From Rhizobium sp. L1K21 (GTDB lineage Bacteria; Pseudomonadota; Alphaproteobacteria; Rhizobiales; Rhizobiaceae): 64,000 nt of DNA. The stretch lies in NCBI RefSeq assembly GCF_024055895.1, contig NZ_JAMXLE010000001.1, positions 1,488,001-1,552,000 of the forward strand. Reading direction: 5' to 3'. The translations under genes and the position numbers were made by a program. Under the pieces are notes generated by a model. The model searched no databases, was not told the origin of the DNA, and was given only the letters and a program-made list of their open reading frames with translations. Positions 28,376 to 36,865 of this stretch are shown piece by piece (within the stretch, counting starts at the first letter, position 1; each line of letters starts with the position of its first letter).

Positions 28376-29050
28376 CTACGCGTTTGTGATGGCCTGGATT
28401 GGTGGTGTTTCAGTAATGCCGAAATGGCCGATGATGTGTGTTTTTGCCTCGGTCCAACTGCGGGCGATTACGGCACCGTTGTCTGCCTTGGGTGCCATTG
28501 CGTGGACAGGGCTATCCGGCGGCATATGGATTAACAGACAGTCCGGCAGGTGGTCACCCACGGAGATCACATTGTGGGCCATGTCGTCAATGAACACCGA
28601 CTTTGAAGGTGAGGCACCCATGATTCGTGCCGCGACCAGTCCCTTTGGTTCGAGCGTGGCCACAAGCGGATAATGAAATCCAAGCGTGTCGAGCAGCGCT
28701 CTTCGCTGATTGAGAAAACCGGGTGGCATTGCCGTCAGGAATATGACGTCCGCGTCCTTCGCCAGGAGCTCGAGCGTGGCTGGCGCGTCATCGAACGGCA
28801 GTTGCCAATCAGCCTGCGCTTCAAAAAAGTCGTGCAGCATTTTGCGCACAGCCAATTCGTCGATCGCTTCTTCATTCGATGCGCGCACGATGTTTCCGGT
28901 CAAGCGAAATGAACGGGGGAGAAAACGGAGTGCATTTGCCTCCAAAAATCGCTGGAAGGGATCGATGAAGGACAGAACGACATCGTCGACATCGCTGATG
29001 ATAACCGGTCGTCCTGACAATGTTACGCTTTCGAGACCGACCGTTTTCAT
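28376..29050 (-). CDS. HAD superfamily hydrolase
   Basis: A 224-residue haloacid-dehalogenase-type phosphohydrolase. Motif I is ISDVDDVVLSF, motif II is the Thr of VIFLTAMPP, and motif III/IV is around KSVFIDDMAHN. The cap region (about residues 30-90) is helical. The start at 29050 overlaps the DUF3572 stop by ATGA and avoids 28 unlikely upstream residues in that frame. The substrate is unknown. Confidence 0.82.
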   Translation of the reverse strand: MKTVGLESVTLSGRPVIISDVDDVVLSFIDPFQRFLEANALRFLPRSFRLTGNIVRASNEEAIDELAVRKMLHDFFEAQADWQLPFDDAPATLELLAKDADVIFLTAMPPGFLNQRRALLDTLGFHYPLVATLEPKGLVAARIMGASPSKSVFIDDMAHNVISVGDHLPDCLLIHMPPDSPVHAMAPKADNGAVIARSWTEAKTHIIGHFGITETPPIQAITNA

Positions 29051-29334
29051 GCTCCGGTTCCTCCATAGACTGGGCCTGAAAGCTTCTGCCAGGCGGCGTT
29101 CACTTCTTCGGGCAACAGACCGTAGGCGCTGCAAAAGGCTAGGAGGCTGGGTTCATGCGCCATCACGAAATCCAGCAGGCCGGCCTGAAACCCCCTGTCC
29201 GATACAAGTGCGCGCATGTCCTCCGCCTCCAGACCGCTGAGACTTAAAAACCGTCCCATCATGTCTGATTCTGTGCTTAACCACCCAAGAATGGCAATTG
29301 CTATTTCCTCCGCGCTCAGCTTTTCTTCACCCAA
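29047..29334 (-). CDS. DUF3572 family protein
   Basis: A 95-residue acidic, helical cytoplasmic protein matching the short DUF3572 family of alphaproteobacteria: LSAEEIAIAILGWLSTE at the start, then FLSLSGLEAEDMRAL and FQAGLLDFVMAHEPSLLAFC. It has no known function. It is translationally coupled to the HAD hydrolase and divergent from divK, a neighbourhood frequent in rhizobia. Confidence 0.8.
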   Translation of the reverse strand: MGEEKLSAEEIAIAILGWLSTESDMMGRFLSLSGLEAEDMRALVSDRGFQAGLLDFVMAHEPSLLAFCSAYGLLPEEVNAAWQKLSGPVYGGTGA

Positions 29335-29386
29335 AAGCCAATCCTTCCTATTTTTTGTTTCCGCGAGTTACCTTTTATTCAACTAA

Positions 29387-29420
29387 GTGAGTCTAATCTC
29401 ACAAGAAATAAGTCGGAATC
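29387..29420. promoter_or_regulatory. divK upstream region with inverted repeat and GANTC sites
   Basis: GTGAG (29387-29391) and CTCAC (29398-29402) form an inverted repeat, and two GANTC sites, the CcrM methylation target, lie at 29390-29394 and 29416-29420. A third lies at 29267-29271 inside the neighbouring DUF3572 gene. Clustered GANTC sites mark many cell-cycle promoters of alphaproteobacteria. A functional role here is inferred. Confidence 0.4.
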
Positions 29421-29485
29421 GCATCGGTATTTGTCCTTAGGTTACCTTGCATTTCGGATAAATGAACCAGGAGGTTGCCGGTCGC

Positions 29486-29857
29486 ATGACGAAAAAAGTG
29501 ATGATCGTCGAAGATAACGAGCTCAATATGAAGCTCTTCAGAGACCTGATCGAGGCGTCCGGTTATTCCACAGTTCAGACCCGCAATGGCATGGAGGCGC
29601 TGGACCTTGCGCGTGAGCACAGGCCAGACCTCATTTTGATGGATATTCAGCTTCCGGAAGTTTCCGGCCTTGAAGTCACAAAATGGCTCAAGGAAGATGA
29701 CGACCTTCATACGATACCGGTGATTGCTGTCACCGCCTTTGCCATGAAAGGCGATGAGGAGCGCATTCGGCAGGGAGGCTGCGAAGCTTACGTTTCGAAA
29801 CCAATTTCCGTGCCAAAGTTCCTGGAAACAATCAAAACTTACCTCGGCGACGCCTGA
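29486..29857 (+). CDS. divK: Single-domain response regulator DivK
   Basis: A 123-residue receiver-only regulator controlling polarity and division through the DivJ/PleC kinases and DivL/CckA. The acidic pocket is VEDNE near residue 9, the phospho-acceptor is Asp53 in [13 protein letters not shown], and the switch Thr and Lys are in [13 protein letters not shown] and YVSKPISV. The start at 29486 gives [11 protein letters not shown]; an upstream in-frame ATG adds eight residues. It precedes pleD by 14 bp, the classic alphaproteobacterial pair. Confidence 0.95.
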   Translation: MTKKVMIVEDNELNMKLFRDLIEASGYSTVQTRNGMEALDLAREHRPDLILMDIQLPEVSGLEVTKWLKEDDDLHTIPVIAVTAFAMKGDEERIRQGGCEAYVSKPISVPKFLETIKTYLGDA

Positions 29858-29871
29858 GCGAGAGATAAAAT

Positions 29872-31239
29872 ATGACAGCGCGCATTTTAGTCGTTGACGA
29901 TATTCCAGCCAATGTGAAGCTTCTTGAAGCGAGGCTCATTGCAGAATATTTCGACGTTCTGACGGCGGATAATGGTCTTGATGCGCTGGATCTCTGCTCT
30001 AGGACGCAGGTCGATCTCGTGCTTCTGGATATTATGATGCCGGGTATCGATGGGTTTGAAGTTTGCGAGCGGTTGAAGGCCAATCCGCGCACGGCCCATA
30101 TTCCCGTGGTGATGGTCACAGCGCTTGACCAGCCAGCCGACCGTGTGCGTGGGCTCAAGGCGGGCGCGGACGATTTTCTGACCAAGCCGGTCAACGACCT
30201 GCAACTGATGTCACGGGTGAAGAGCCTGTTGAGGCTCAAGGCCTTGAGCGACGAACTGCGCATACGTGCGGAAACGGCGCATTCCTTTGGTGCAATGTCC
30301 GCACTCAATAACAAGGTCAATGACGAACCGGGCCGCATTCTGCTTGTTGATGGTCGTGCCAGCTCCCAGGAGCGCGTGTTGAAGATCCTGCGCCCCATTG
30401 CAGATGTGACGACCATGTCTGATCCGCAGGCCGCGCTTTTCGAGGCGGCAGACAGCAGCTTCGATCTCATTATCGTCAATACGAATTTTGACGACTACGA
30501 TCCCTTGAGGTTGTGTTCGCAGTTGCGCTCGCTGGAGCGCACACGCTTTATTCCCGTGCTGCTGATGACGGACGAGGGCGCTGAACATCTTGTGGTTCGA
30601 GCGTTGGACCTGGGTGTGAACGATTATATTATGCGCCCGGTCGATCCCAATGAACTGATCGCCCGCAGCCTGACGCAAATCAGGCGCAAGCGCTATAATG
30701 AAAAGCTGCGTTCTGATGTCGCCCAGACGATTGAATTGGCGGTGACGGACCCGCTCACCGGGCTGAATAATCGCCGCTATCTGGAAAATCATTTCCAGCT
30801 CTTGTTTGATCGTGCGGCGGCACGGGGAAGGGCGCTTTCGGTCTGCATGACCGATATCGACCGGTTCAAGACGATCAACGACACATATGGACACGATGTC
30901 GGGGATGAGGTCTTGCGCGAATTTGCGAACCGTATTCGTGCTGCGGTGCGTGGCGCCGATCTGGCCTGTCGTTACGGTGGCGAAGAGTTCGTCGTCGTTA
31001 TGCCCGATACGTCTTCGGAAGCGGCGGCTGCCATTGCGGAGCGCTTGCGTGAGGCTATCGAAACACAGCCCTTTGAAGTAAAGAGCATCGGCCTGTCATT
31101 AAAGGTGACGGCATCTCTGGGTATTGCCTCCAATGCCGGTGCAGTTGCAGGCCCGGAGGGTATGCTCCGCAATGCCGACAAGGCACTTTACGATGCCAAG
31201 AATGCCGGACGCAACAGGGTCGTTTCTGCAGCCGCGTGA
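29872..31239 (+). CDS. pleD: Response regulator/diguanylate cyclase PleD
   Basis: Makes the second messenger c-di-GMP when phosphorylated, driving the motile-to-sessile switch in alphaproteobacteria. In its 455 residues are a first receiver domain (phospho-acceptor in VDLVLLDIMMPGIDG), a second, degenerate receiver (about 155-270) and a GGDEF domain. The active-site motif GGEEF is at residues 369-373. The product-inhibition I-site RGAD (360-363) lies five residues upstream, so the cyclase should be active and feedback-regulated. It is co-transcribed with divK. The next 660 bp hold no protein gene. Confidence 0.95.
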   Translation: MTARILVVDDIPANVKLLEARLIAEYFDVLTADNGLDALDLCSRTQVDLVLLDIMMPGIDGFEVCERLKANPRTAHIPVVMVTALDQPADRVRGLKAGADDFLTKPVNDLQLMSRVKSLLRLKALSDELRIRAETAHSFGAMSALNNKVNDEPGRILLVDGRASSQERVLKILRPIADVTTMSDPQAALFEAADSSFDLIIVNTNFDDYDPLRLCSQLRSLERTRFIPVLLMTDEGAEHLVVRALDLGVNDYIMRPVDPNELIARSLTQIRRKRYNEKLRSDVAQTIELAVTDPLTGLNNRRYLENHFQLLFDRAAARGRALSVCMTDIDRFKTINDTYGHDVGDEVLREFANRIRAAVRGADLACRYGGEEFVVVMPDTSSEAAAAIAERLREAIETQPFEVKSIGLSLKVTASLGIASNAGAVAGPEGMLRNADKALYDAKNAGRNRVVSAAA

Positions 31240-31690
31240 CCTCGGCGGGGCTGTCAGTCGTTGTAATTGCTGAATAAATGCAGCTTTATCCACAAACGAA
31301 TTGTGATTGGTGCCTCAGTTTCAGCGGCGGGCTCTAGAACAGCCTCGCTGAACGGACTGGAACTCTATCCGTTGGCGAATTGCCATGTCCTTCACCGCTG
31401 GTCTCAGTCCTTCAGATGCTTTTTTGGAAACGATTATTATAATCATTTCAGTATCATGGCTGGACAAATCGACGCATTCGTTTTGAGGCGGCACACCTGT
31501 TGCTGTGTCGAGACCAAGGCAAAGTCAAAGAGAGACACTTACTGTCTCTCGATGCGTTGGTCGGAAGATTTAATTCGTGAAATTAACCGTGTTGCGCATA
31601 TGTTTCTTGGAAGAGTTAAGAAAACGTTGATCTTTTTTCTGTTTTGCGCGAATGTTTGGCTCAAGACGGGACGCTCAAGCGTTCAGCTTT
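31240..31690. other. Non-coding stretch with several inverted repeats
   Basis: No credible coding frame is seen between pleD and the candidate RNA. Three clean inverted repeats are present: GATTATTATAATC (31432-31444); GAGAGACA/TGTCTCTC with a 5-nt loop (31530-31550); and TTAATT/AATTAA with a 5-nt spacer (31570-31586). These could be regulator sites or folded leader RNA. No known riboswitch is recognised. Confidence 0.5.
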
Positions 31691-31835
31691 ACCCCATGAT
31701 GCTCAGGTCCGCCGCATCTCCTGGGTCGTGGGGTCGGTCGGTTGGTAATGGAATCCGGTTTCCTCGTGCCGTGACCACTGCCAGCCGGCCCCTTATCAAG
31801 ACCGCCTGTTTTATCGACAGGCGGTCTTTTTTATT
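31690..31835 (+). ncRNA. Candidate small structured RNA
   Basis: The region begins with CCCCATGA (31692-31699) pairing with TCGTGGGG (31726-31733, one G-U). An inner stem CAGG/CCTG closes a C-rich 12-nt loop ending in ATCT. A second GC-rich segment follows (about 31750-31790, CCGG/CCGG arms). The RNA would end at the strong intrinsic terminator 31798-31835. No reading frame explains that terminator: it lies 560 bp past pleD. I do not recognise it as 6S, SRP, tmRNA or RNase P. The 5' end is a guess from the first stem. Confidence 0.45.
31798..31835 (+). terminator. Strong intrinsic terminator
   Basis: AAGACCGCCTGT (31798-31809) and ACAGGCGGTCTT (31817-31828) form a perfect 12-bp stem with a 7-nt loop, and T-rich sequence (TTTTTTATTT) continues from the stem. 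It ends plus-strand transcription from the candidate small RNA (or a long pleD transcript). Confidence 0.9.
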
Positions 31836-31854
31836 TCAATCAAGCATGGGCAAC

Positions 31855-31876
31855 AAAAAAGGGCGCTTGCGCGCCC
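31855..31876 (-). terminator. Intrinsic terminator of rpmG
   Basis: On the minus strand GGGCGC, loop GCAA, GCGCCC is followed by six T residues. It lies 30 bp after the rpmG stop and faces the plus-strand terminator at 31798-31835. Confidence 0.88.
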
Positions 31877-31905
31877 CCCATAGTCGATCAGAAATAATCA
31901 AGTTG

Positions 31906-32073
31906 TTACTTGATCTTCGCTTCCTTGAATTCGACATGCTTCTTCGCGACCGGATCGTACTTGGTCTTTGTCATCTTTTCGGTCATGGTGCGGCTGTTCT
32001 TCTTCGTAACGTAGAAGAAGCCGGTGTCGGCCGTAGACAGCAGCTTGATCTTGATCGTTGTTGCTTTCGCCAT
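31906..32073 (-). CDS. rpmG: 50S ribosomal protein L33
   Basis: A 55-residue ribosomal protein of the large subunit E-site region: [30 protein letters not shown] and the basic C-terminus [11 protein letters not shown] match L33. It lacks the CxxC pairs of zinc-binding L33 paralogues, so it is the zinc-independent form. GAGGCAA precedes the ATG on the minus strand. It lies 93 bp after the MFS gene and ends at its own terminator, so it may have both a read-through and a private promoter. Confidence 0.95.
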   Translation of the reverse strand: MAKATTIKIKLLSTADTGFFYVTKKNSRTMTEKMTKTKYDPVAKKHVEFKEAKIK

Positions 32074-32166
32074 GGTGGTCTTGCCTCTAATAAAAATGAA
32101 GCCGTGGCAAACCGATTGTGGTCCACGGCGAATTCTGGCGCGAAACTACAAATCGCGCTCGAAAAG

Positions 32167-33351
32167 TCAAGAGCGTTTCGGCCGGAAAATCAGACGAAGT
32201 CCCGATAGAAGCACATAAATGCCAAAGAACACGGCAATTGACCATGCAAATCCGTCTTTCCCGAAGGCATCCATGGCACTGCCGATGGCCTGCGGCCCCA
32301 CAACCGTTCCCATTGCATAGCAGAAAATGAAAGCCGCATTGGCTGCTGCAAGGTCGGAACCAGTGAGTCGCGCCCCCAAGTGACTGAGGCCGACGGTATA
32401 TAGGCCGGCAACCGATCCGCCGAAGAAGAGCAACACGACAGCTGTCACGATCCAGTTTTCTATGAGCATAGGCAGGGTGAGCGATCCTGCCAGACCAACG
32501 ACAGCGATCAAGGACAGAAGACTGCGACGGTCCCGCATCTTGTCTGAAAGCACGCCGATGGGGATCTGGAAGACCATGCTCCCGACCCCCATCATCGTCA
32601 ACAAGAGCGCAGCCTGGGATTCAGAAAAGCCCGCGCGTGTCGCATAGATGGGAAAGAGGGACAGGCCGCCTGCCTCAACCGCACCGAAGATGAAGACGGC
32701 AGCTGTGGCCGTTGGCACCAGGAAGATGTAGCGCATAAAATGGCTTCCGGGCTTCTCGTCGAGGACCGGACATTCGCGCCGCGCGACGAAGACGGGAATC
32801 GCCGCGGTCAAAATAATGACGCTGCCGACAGCAAAAGGCAGAAGGCCGTCGCTGCCCAGGATCGAGAAGAGAAGCGGTCCCAGCGCAAAGCCGATAGCAA
32901 GGAGGGTTGCATAAACCCCGAGTGCAAAACCTCTCTTGTGCGGTGGCGAGGATGCGTTGATCCAGAATTCGGACAGAATGAACAGCGCGGTAATCGAACC
33001 GTGGAACGTGAAACGTAGCGGAAACCAGGCCCAGAAACTCTTGGCGTAGTAGAAGCCGACTGCGCTGATTGCCGCAATCAGCACGGACCAGAGCATCACT
33101 GCAGGCACACTGAAACGGTGTGCGAGCTTTGACGTCAATGGTGCAGCGGCCATTGAGGCCAATCCCGCAATCGCCGTGTTGAGCCCTATCAGACTTGAGG
33201 GGATTCCTCTTTTTTCAAGGATAATGCTGAGAAGTGGCAATCCCAGGCCGATAGCAAGGCCGACCGCTGTGGCTGAGGTCGAGGCTGCAATAAACGATCT
33301 CCAACGGATGTTCTCCGTTGGCGCCTTTTCCCGCGCATTTGATATTTCCAT
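32167..33351 (-). CDS. MFS transporter (YcaD-like)
   Basis: A 394-residue major facilitator with about 12 membrane helices in two six-helix bundles. The first half contains LPLLSIILEKRGIPSSLIGLN and LRFTFHGSITALFILSEFWINASSPPHKRG; the second has IPIGVLSDKMRDRRSLL, a clear loop 8-9 motif. The pattern resembles the YcaD-like drug/sugar MFS group. The substrate is unknown. It starts 9 bp after the NUDIX gene, at the end of the topA-rnr run. Confidence 0.85.
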   Translation of the reverse strand: MEISNAREKAPTENIRWRSFIAASTSATAVGLAIGLGLPLLSIILEKRGIPSSLIGLNTAIAGLASMAAAPLTSKLAHRFSVPAVMLWSVLIAAISAVGFYYAKSFWAWFPLRFTFHGSITALFILSEFWINASSPPHKRGFALGVYATLLAIGFALGPLLFSILGSDGLLPFAVGSVIILTAAIPVFVARRECPVLDEKPGSHFMRYIFLVPTATAAVFIFGAVEAGGLSLFPIYATRAGFSESQAALLLTMMGVGSMVFQIPIGVLSDKMRDRRSLLSLIAVVGLAGSLTLPMLIENWIVTAVVLLFFGGSVAGLYTVGLSHLGARLTGSDLAAANAAFIFCYAMGTVVGPQAIGSAMDAFGKDGFAWSIAVFFGIYVLLSGLRLIFRPKRS

Positions 33352-33360
33352 CCCCGGTCC

Positions 33361-34080
33361 TCAAAGCTCTTCCCGGAAGAATCTCCGATGTCGCACATGG
33401 TAGAAAGGCACAGGTCTTCCAAAAGGTAAAGCTGGAGCAATGTCAAGCGTTTCGGCCAGATCACCCAATACGGTGCGCGTAATGGACGGTACCTTTATTG
33501 TGCTGTAATCCGCCAATGGCACCCACTCCAGATTTTCCAGCTCGTGGCTAGATTTGGCTGATGCCGGATCAAGATCAACTTCATCGGCAAAGACTGCAAA
33601 GAAGCGTGTGTCAAAGCGCTTTATCCGCCCCGGTGGCGTGATGGCTCTGGCGACAAAGCGCAAGTGGGCGATGGAGGGCAGGAAACCGAGCCTGCCTGGC
33701 TGTGCAGGCTGGGGCTTACCAATCACAAGTCCCGTCTCTTCGAAGGTTTCGCGTATCGCCGCGACACCCAAAGCCTCGGCGCGGCGTGGATTCATACGCC
33801 TGCCGGAAAACTGGAGCAATTTTTCCGCCACAGCCGGATGAAGGCTGTCTGCCCTTGGGCTCGAGTGGTCCGATCGATCTAGCCTTCCGCCGGGAAAGAC
33901 ATAAAATCCCGGCATGAACACATGTTTGTCACTTCGCCGCCCGGCGAGAAAGCGAATCCCGCCTCCAGACCGGTCCAGAATAATCAGTGTCGACGCATCT
34001 TTGGGTGCAATATTCGGGTGCTCGCCGGATTTTGCCAGGTGATCGGCCTCCGGCAGGCGTGACTTTACCCCGACGTCCAT
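33361..34080 (-). CDS. NUDIX hydrolase
   Basis: A 239-residue pyrophosphohydrolase. The Nudix box is seen as AEALGVAAIRETFEETGLVIG, with the metal-binding REtfEE; upstream is GFYVFPGGRLD. The long insertions resemble the NUDT19/NUDT8-like CoA-type or ADP-ribose-type branch, but the substrate is not assigned. The ATG at 34080 overlaps the DUF983 stop (TGATG); upstream in-frame starts would read through the neighbouring gene. Confidence 0.84.
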   Translation of the reverse strand: MDVGVKSRLPEADHLAKSGEHPNIAPKDASTLIILDRSGGGIRFLAGRRSDKHVFMPGFYVFPGGRLDRSDHSSPRADSLHPAVAEKLLQFSGRRMNPRRAEALGVAAIRETFEETGLVIGKPQPAQPGRLGFLPSIAHLRFVARAITPPGRIKRFDTRFFAVFADEVDLDPASAKSSHELENLEWVPLADYSTIKVPSITRTVLGDLAETLDIAPALPFGRPVPFYHVRHRRFFREEL

Positions 34081-34517
34081 CACTTGCCCGGTTTCCGGTT
34101 TTCTTCGATCGGATCGGGCGTGTCGCCGAAGCCGTGCATGCGAAGCGCCCATTGCAGGCCGATAACGCCGCCTTTTATGGGCTGGATCGTCAAAAGCGAA
34201 GTGAGGATCGCCAAGGACACCCACACAACGAGATGCACCCAAAGTGCATCCGGCATCATCGCGTCCGTCAACATATAGGCCGTCATGAGAACGTGTCCGA
34301 CAACAACAATCACGAGGTAGGGCGGGAGGTCATCGGAGCGTTCATGGAAAAGCTCTTCGCCGCATGCAGGGCAGATGTCGACCGGCTTCAGAAAGGCGCG
34401 AAAGAGGCGCGCACTGCCGCAAGCGGGGCAGGTATTGAGAATGCCGCGCTTGATCGAGCGCCCCAGCGGCCGCGGTTCCTTGGCGGCGACGTTTTCAACG
34501 AAGTCATGGCGTTCCAT
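34080..34517 (-). CDS. DUF983 family membrane protein
   Basis: A 145-residue protein with two CxxC pairs near the N-terminus (NTCPACGSARLF and DICPACGEELFHE), which probably bind zinc, followed by two hydrophobic helices (about residues 68-90 and 95-115). This is the arrangement of DUF983, common next to rnr in Rhizobiales. The function is unknown. It starts 8 bp after the rnr stop. Confidence 0.85.
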   Translation of the reverse strand: MERHDFVENVAAKEPRPLGRSIKRGILNTCPACGSARLFRAFLKPVDICPACGEELFHERSDDLPPYLVIVVVGHVLMTAYMLTDAMMPDALWVHLVVWVSLAILTSLLTIQPIKGGVIGLQWALRMHGFGDTPDPIEENRKPGK

Positions 34518-34525
34518 ATCTCTAC

Positions 34526-36865
34526 CTATCTGCGGCCGCGTTTGGGACGCGTTCCCGGCTTCTTGTTCGGTCGCCTCCCGGATTTGTGGAAGGATCGTAT
34601 GGCGGTCGGCATTTTGCGGCCTTCACTCAGCATTTCAAACCTCAATGCACCCGCAAGCGGGGCAGCTTCTGCGAGCCGAACACTCACACTATCCCCCAGC
34701 CGGTATCCGAGACCTGTCTTTTCGCCAGTCAAGGCCTGGTGCGCTTCATCATATATGAAGTAGTCACTCCCCAGTGTCGAGATCGGTACAAAACCATCGG
34801 CGCCATATTGCGGCAATGCGATAAAAAGTCCCGCCCTGGTGACACCGGATACCTGCCCGTCAAATTCTTCCCCCACCCGACCGGCGAGATAGTGTGCAAC
34901 GAGACGATCGACGGTGTCGCGTTCGGCAGCCATGGCGCGGCGCTCGAAGGTGGAGATTTCCGCGGCAATATCGTCCAGCGCCTCTTCTTCCTTTGGCGTG
35001 ATGGCACCTTCACCAAGCCCGAGCGCGCCAACGAGCGCCCGATGCACAATCAGGTCCGCATATCGACGGATCGGCGAGGTGAAATGGGCGTATTTCATCA
35101 GATTGAGGCCGAAGTGACCGATATTCTCCGGACTGTAGATCGCCTGGCTCTGCGAGCGCAACACCATTTCCGACACCATGGTTTCATGCGGTGTGCCATG
35201 CGCTTGCGCAAGAATCCCGTTGAAATGGTTGGCGCGCAGATTTCCGCCCTTGGCGAGGTTCATGTTGAGCGTGCCGAGAAACTCGCGCAGCACTTCCTGC
35301 TTGGCAAGGGAGGGAACATCGTGCACGCGATAGATCAGCGGTTGGCGCTTTTTCTCCAGTGTTTCGGCCGCGCAGACATTGGCCTGGATCATCATCTCTT
35401 CAATCAGACGGTGGGCTTCAAGCCGTGGCGGCACGAACACTCGGTCAACGGTGCCGTCTTCCTTCAAAAGCAGCTTGCGCTCGGGAAGGTCCAGATCGAG
35501 CGGCTGACGGCGGTCTCTGCCCTTGGCCATGATCTTGTAGGCATGCCACAGGGGTTTTAGGACACTCTGGAGAATCGGCGCCGTTTTATCGTCCGGCTCT
35601 CCATCGAATGCGGCTTGGGCCTGCTGGTAGGAAAGCTTGGCCAGGCTTTTCATCATCACCCGATGGAAGGTGTGGCTTGCCTTGCGCCCTTCATGAGAGA
35701 AAACCATGCGCACGGCAAGGGCAGGGCGGTCTTCGCCCTCGCGCAATGAGCAAAGGTTGTTGGAGATACGCTCGGGCAACATGGGCACGACGCGATCAGG
35801 GAAATAGACCGAGTTGCCGCGTTTTAACGCTTCGCGATCCAGAGCTGAATTCGGACGGACATACCAGGACACATCGGCAATTGCCACGGTGACAATGACG
35901 CCGCCCGGATTGTCCGGAGAGGTATCCTCCTCGGCGAATACGGCGTCGTCGTGATCCTTGGCATCCGCTGGGTCGATGGTGATCAGCGGAACGGAACGCC
36001 AGTCTTCACGTTTGACGAAATCGGCAGGCTTGGCCTCTTCCGCTTCCCGGATCACGCTGTCCGGGAATATATGGGGAATTCCGTGTGCATGAATGGCAAT
36101 CATCGAGATTGCCTTTTCCGATGCGACCGATCCGATGACCGAGAGGACCTTGGCGCGCGGCAGGCCATAACGCCCGATGCGTGTTGTCTCGATCTCGACG
36201 AGATCGCCGTCTTTTGCGTCTCCGATGAATTCCGGATCGACCGTCAGTTCGTCGCCGCGCCGCTCAATGGGTACAATACGCCCCGCACCGCCCGGCATAT
36301 CCCGAAAGACACCCATCGTTGCGTTTTTCCGCTTGTCGATGACCTTGATGATGCGCGCGCTATAGGCCGGCCCGTCTTTGTCCTTGCTGGGAAAGATGCG
36401 GGCCAAAACTCTGTCGCCAATGCCGGCAGCCGGCGTTTTCTTCCGTCCGTTGGAAGGGGACTGACGGACGGTGACGGCCGGGGCCACACCGTCTTCCAGC
36501 CATTCTGCGGGCCGAGCGAGCAGACCGCCATCGCTGTCTCTGGTGGTAATGTCGAGAACGGTCACGGGGGGAAGTGCGCCAGGTCTGACGAGCGTTTTTC
36601 GGCGCTTCTCCACCAGGCCATCGTCTTCCAAGTCCCTTAGCAAATCCTTCAGTTCAATACGTGCTCCACCTTTCAGGCCGAAAGCCTTGTAGAGTTCACG
36701 TTTGGAAGCCTTTTCGGGATGCTCGGCGATGAACCGCAAGATGACCTCACGGGGCGGCACTTCACCGTGGCGGAATTCTGGCTCCCGACCAACAGAAGCA
36801 TCCTCGGAGCCGCGCTTTGGTCCTGAGCCTTCAATCCTGTTTCGCGGCTTTTTGCTCACGGTCAC
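34526..36865 (-). CDS. rnr: Ribonuclease R
   Basis: A 3'-5' exoribonuclease of 779 residues that degrades structured RNA. An N-terminal winged helix (FGLKGGARIELKDLLRDLEDDGL) is followed by cold-shock domains and the RNB domain. The RNB domain holds the metal cluster DPADAKDHDDAVFAEED and the RISNNLCSLREGEDRPALAV segment. A C-terminal S1 domain (GEEFDGQVSGVTRAGLFIALPQYGADGFV) and a basic tail (RRPNKKPGTRPKRGRR) complete it. Its start overlaps the topA stop by 4 bp, so the two are translationally coupled. Confidence 0.96.
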   Translation of the reverse strand: MTVSKKPRNRIEGSGPKRGSEDASVGREPEFRHGEVPPREVILRFIAEHPEKASKRELYKAFGLKGGARIELKDLLRDLEDDGLVEKRRKTLVRPGALPPVTVLDITTRDSDGGLLARPAEWLEDGVAPAVTVRQSPSNGRKKTPAAGIGDRVLARIFPSKDKDGPAYSARIIKVIDKRKNATMGVFRDMPGGAGRIVPIERRGDELTVDPEFIGDAKDGDLVEIETTRIGRYGLPRAKVLSVIGSVASEKAISMIAIHAHGIPHIFPDSVIREAEEAKPADFVKREDWRSVPLITIDPADAKDHDDAVFAEEDTSPDNPGGVIVTVAIADVSWYVRPNSALDREALKRGNSVYFPDRVVPMLPERISNNLCSLREGEDRPALAVRMVFSHEGRKASHTFHRVMMKSLAKLSYQQAQAAFDGEPDDKTAPILQSVLKPLWHAYKIMAKGRDRRQPLDLDLPERKLLLKEDGTVDRVFVPPRLEAHRLIEEMMIQANVCAAETLEKKRQPLIYRVHDVPSLAKQEVLREFLGTLNMNLAKGGNLRANHFNGILAQAHGTPHETMVSEMVLRSQSQAIYSPENIGHFGLNLMKYAHFTSPIRRYADLIVHRALVGALGLGEGAITPKEEEALDDIAAEISTFERRAMAAERDTVDRLVAHYLAGRVGEEFDGQVSGVTRAGLFIALPQYGADGFVPISTLGSDYFIYDEAHQALTGEKTGLGYRLGDSVSVRLAEAAPLAGALRFEMLSEGRKMPTAIRSFHKSGRRPNKKPGTRPKRGRR

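Noticed and set aside
29371-29385. A possible CtrA site (TTAA-N7-TTAA type) upstream of divK
   Set aside because: The best match, TTAC-N7-TCAA, has a mismatch in each half; this is too weak to call without binding data.
31267-32208. A 313-codon plus-strand frame between pleD and the MFS gene
   Set aside because: It runs through two intrinsic terminators and antisense to rpmG, has no ribosome-binding site or recognisable domain, and its composition is not protein-like.
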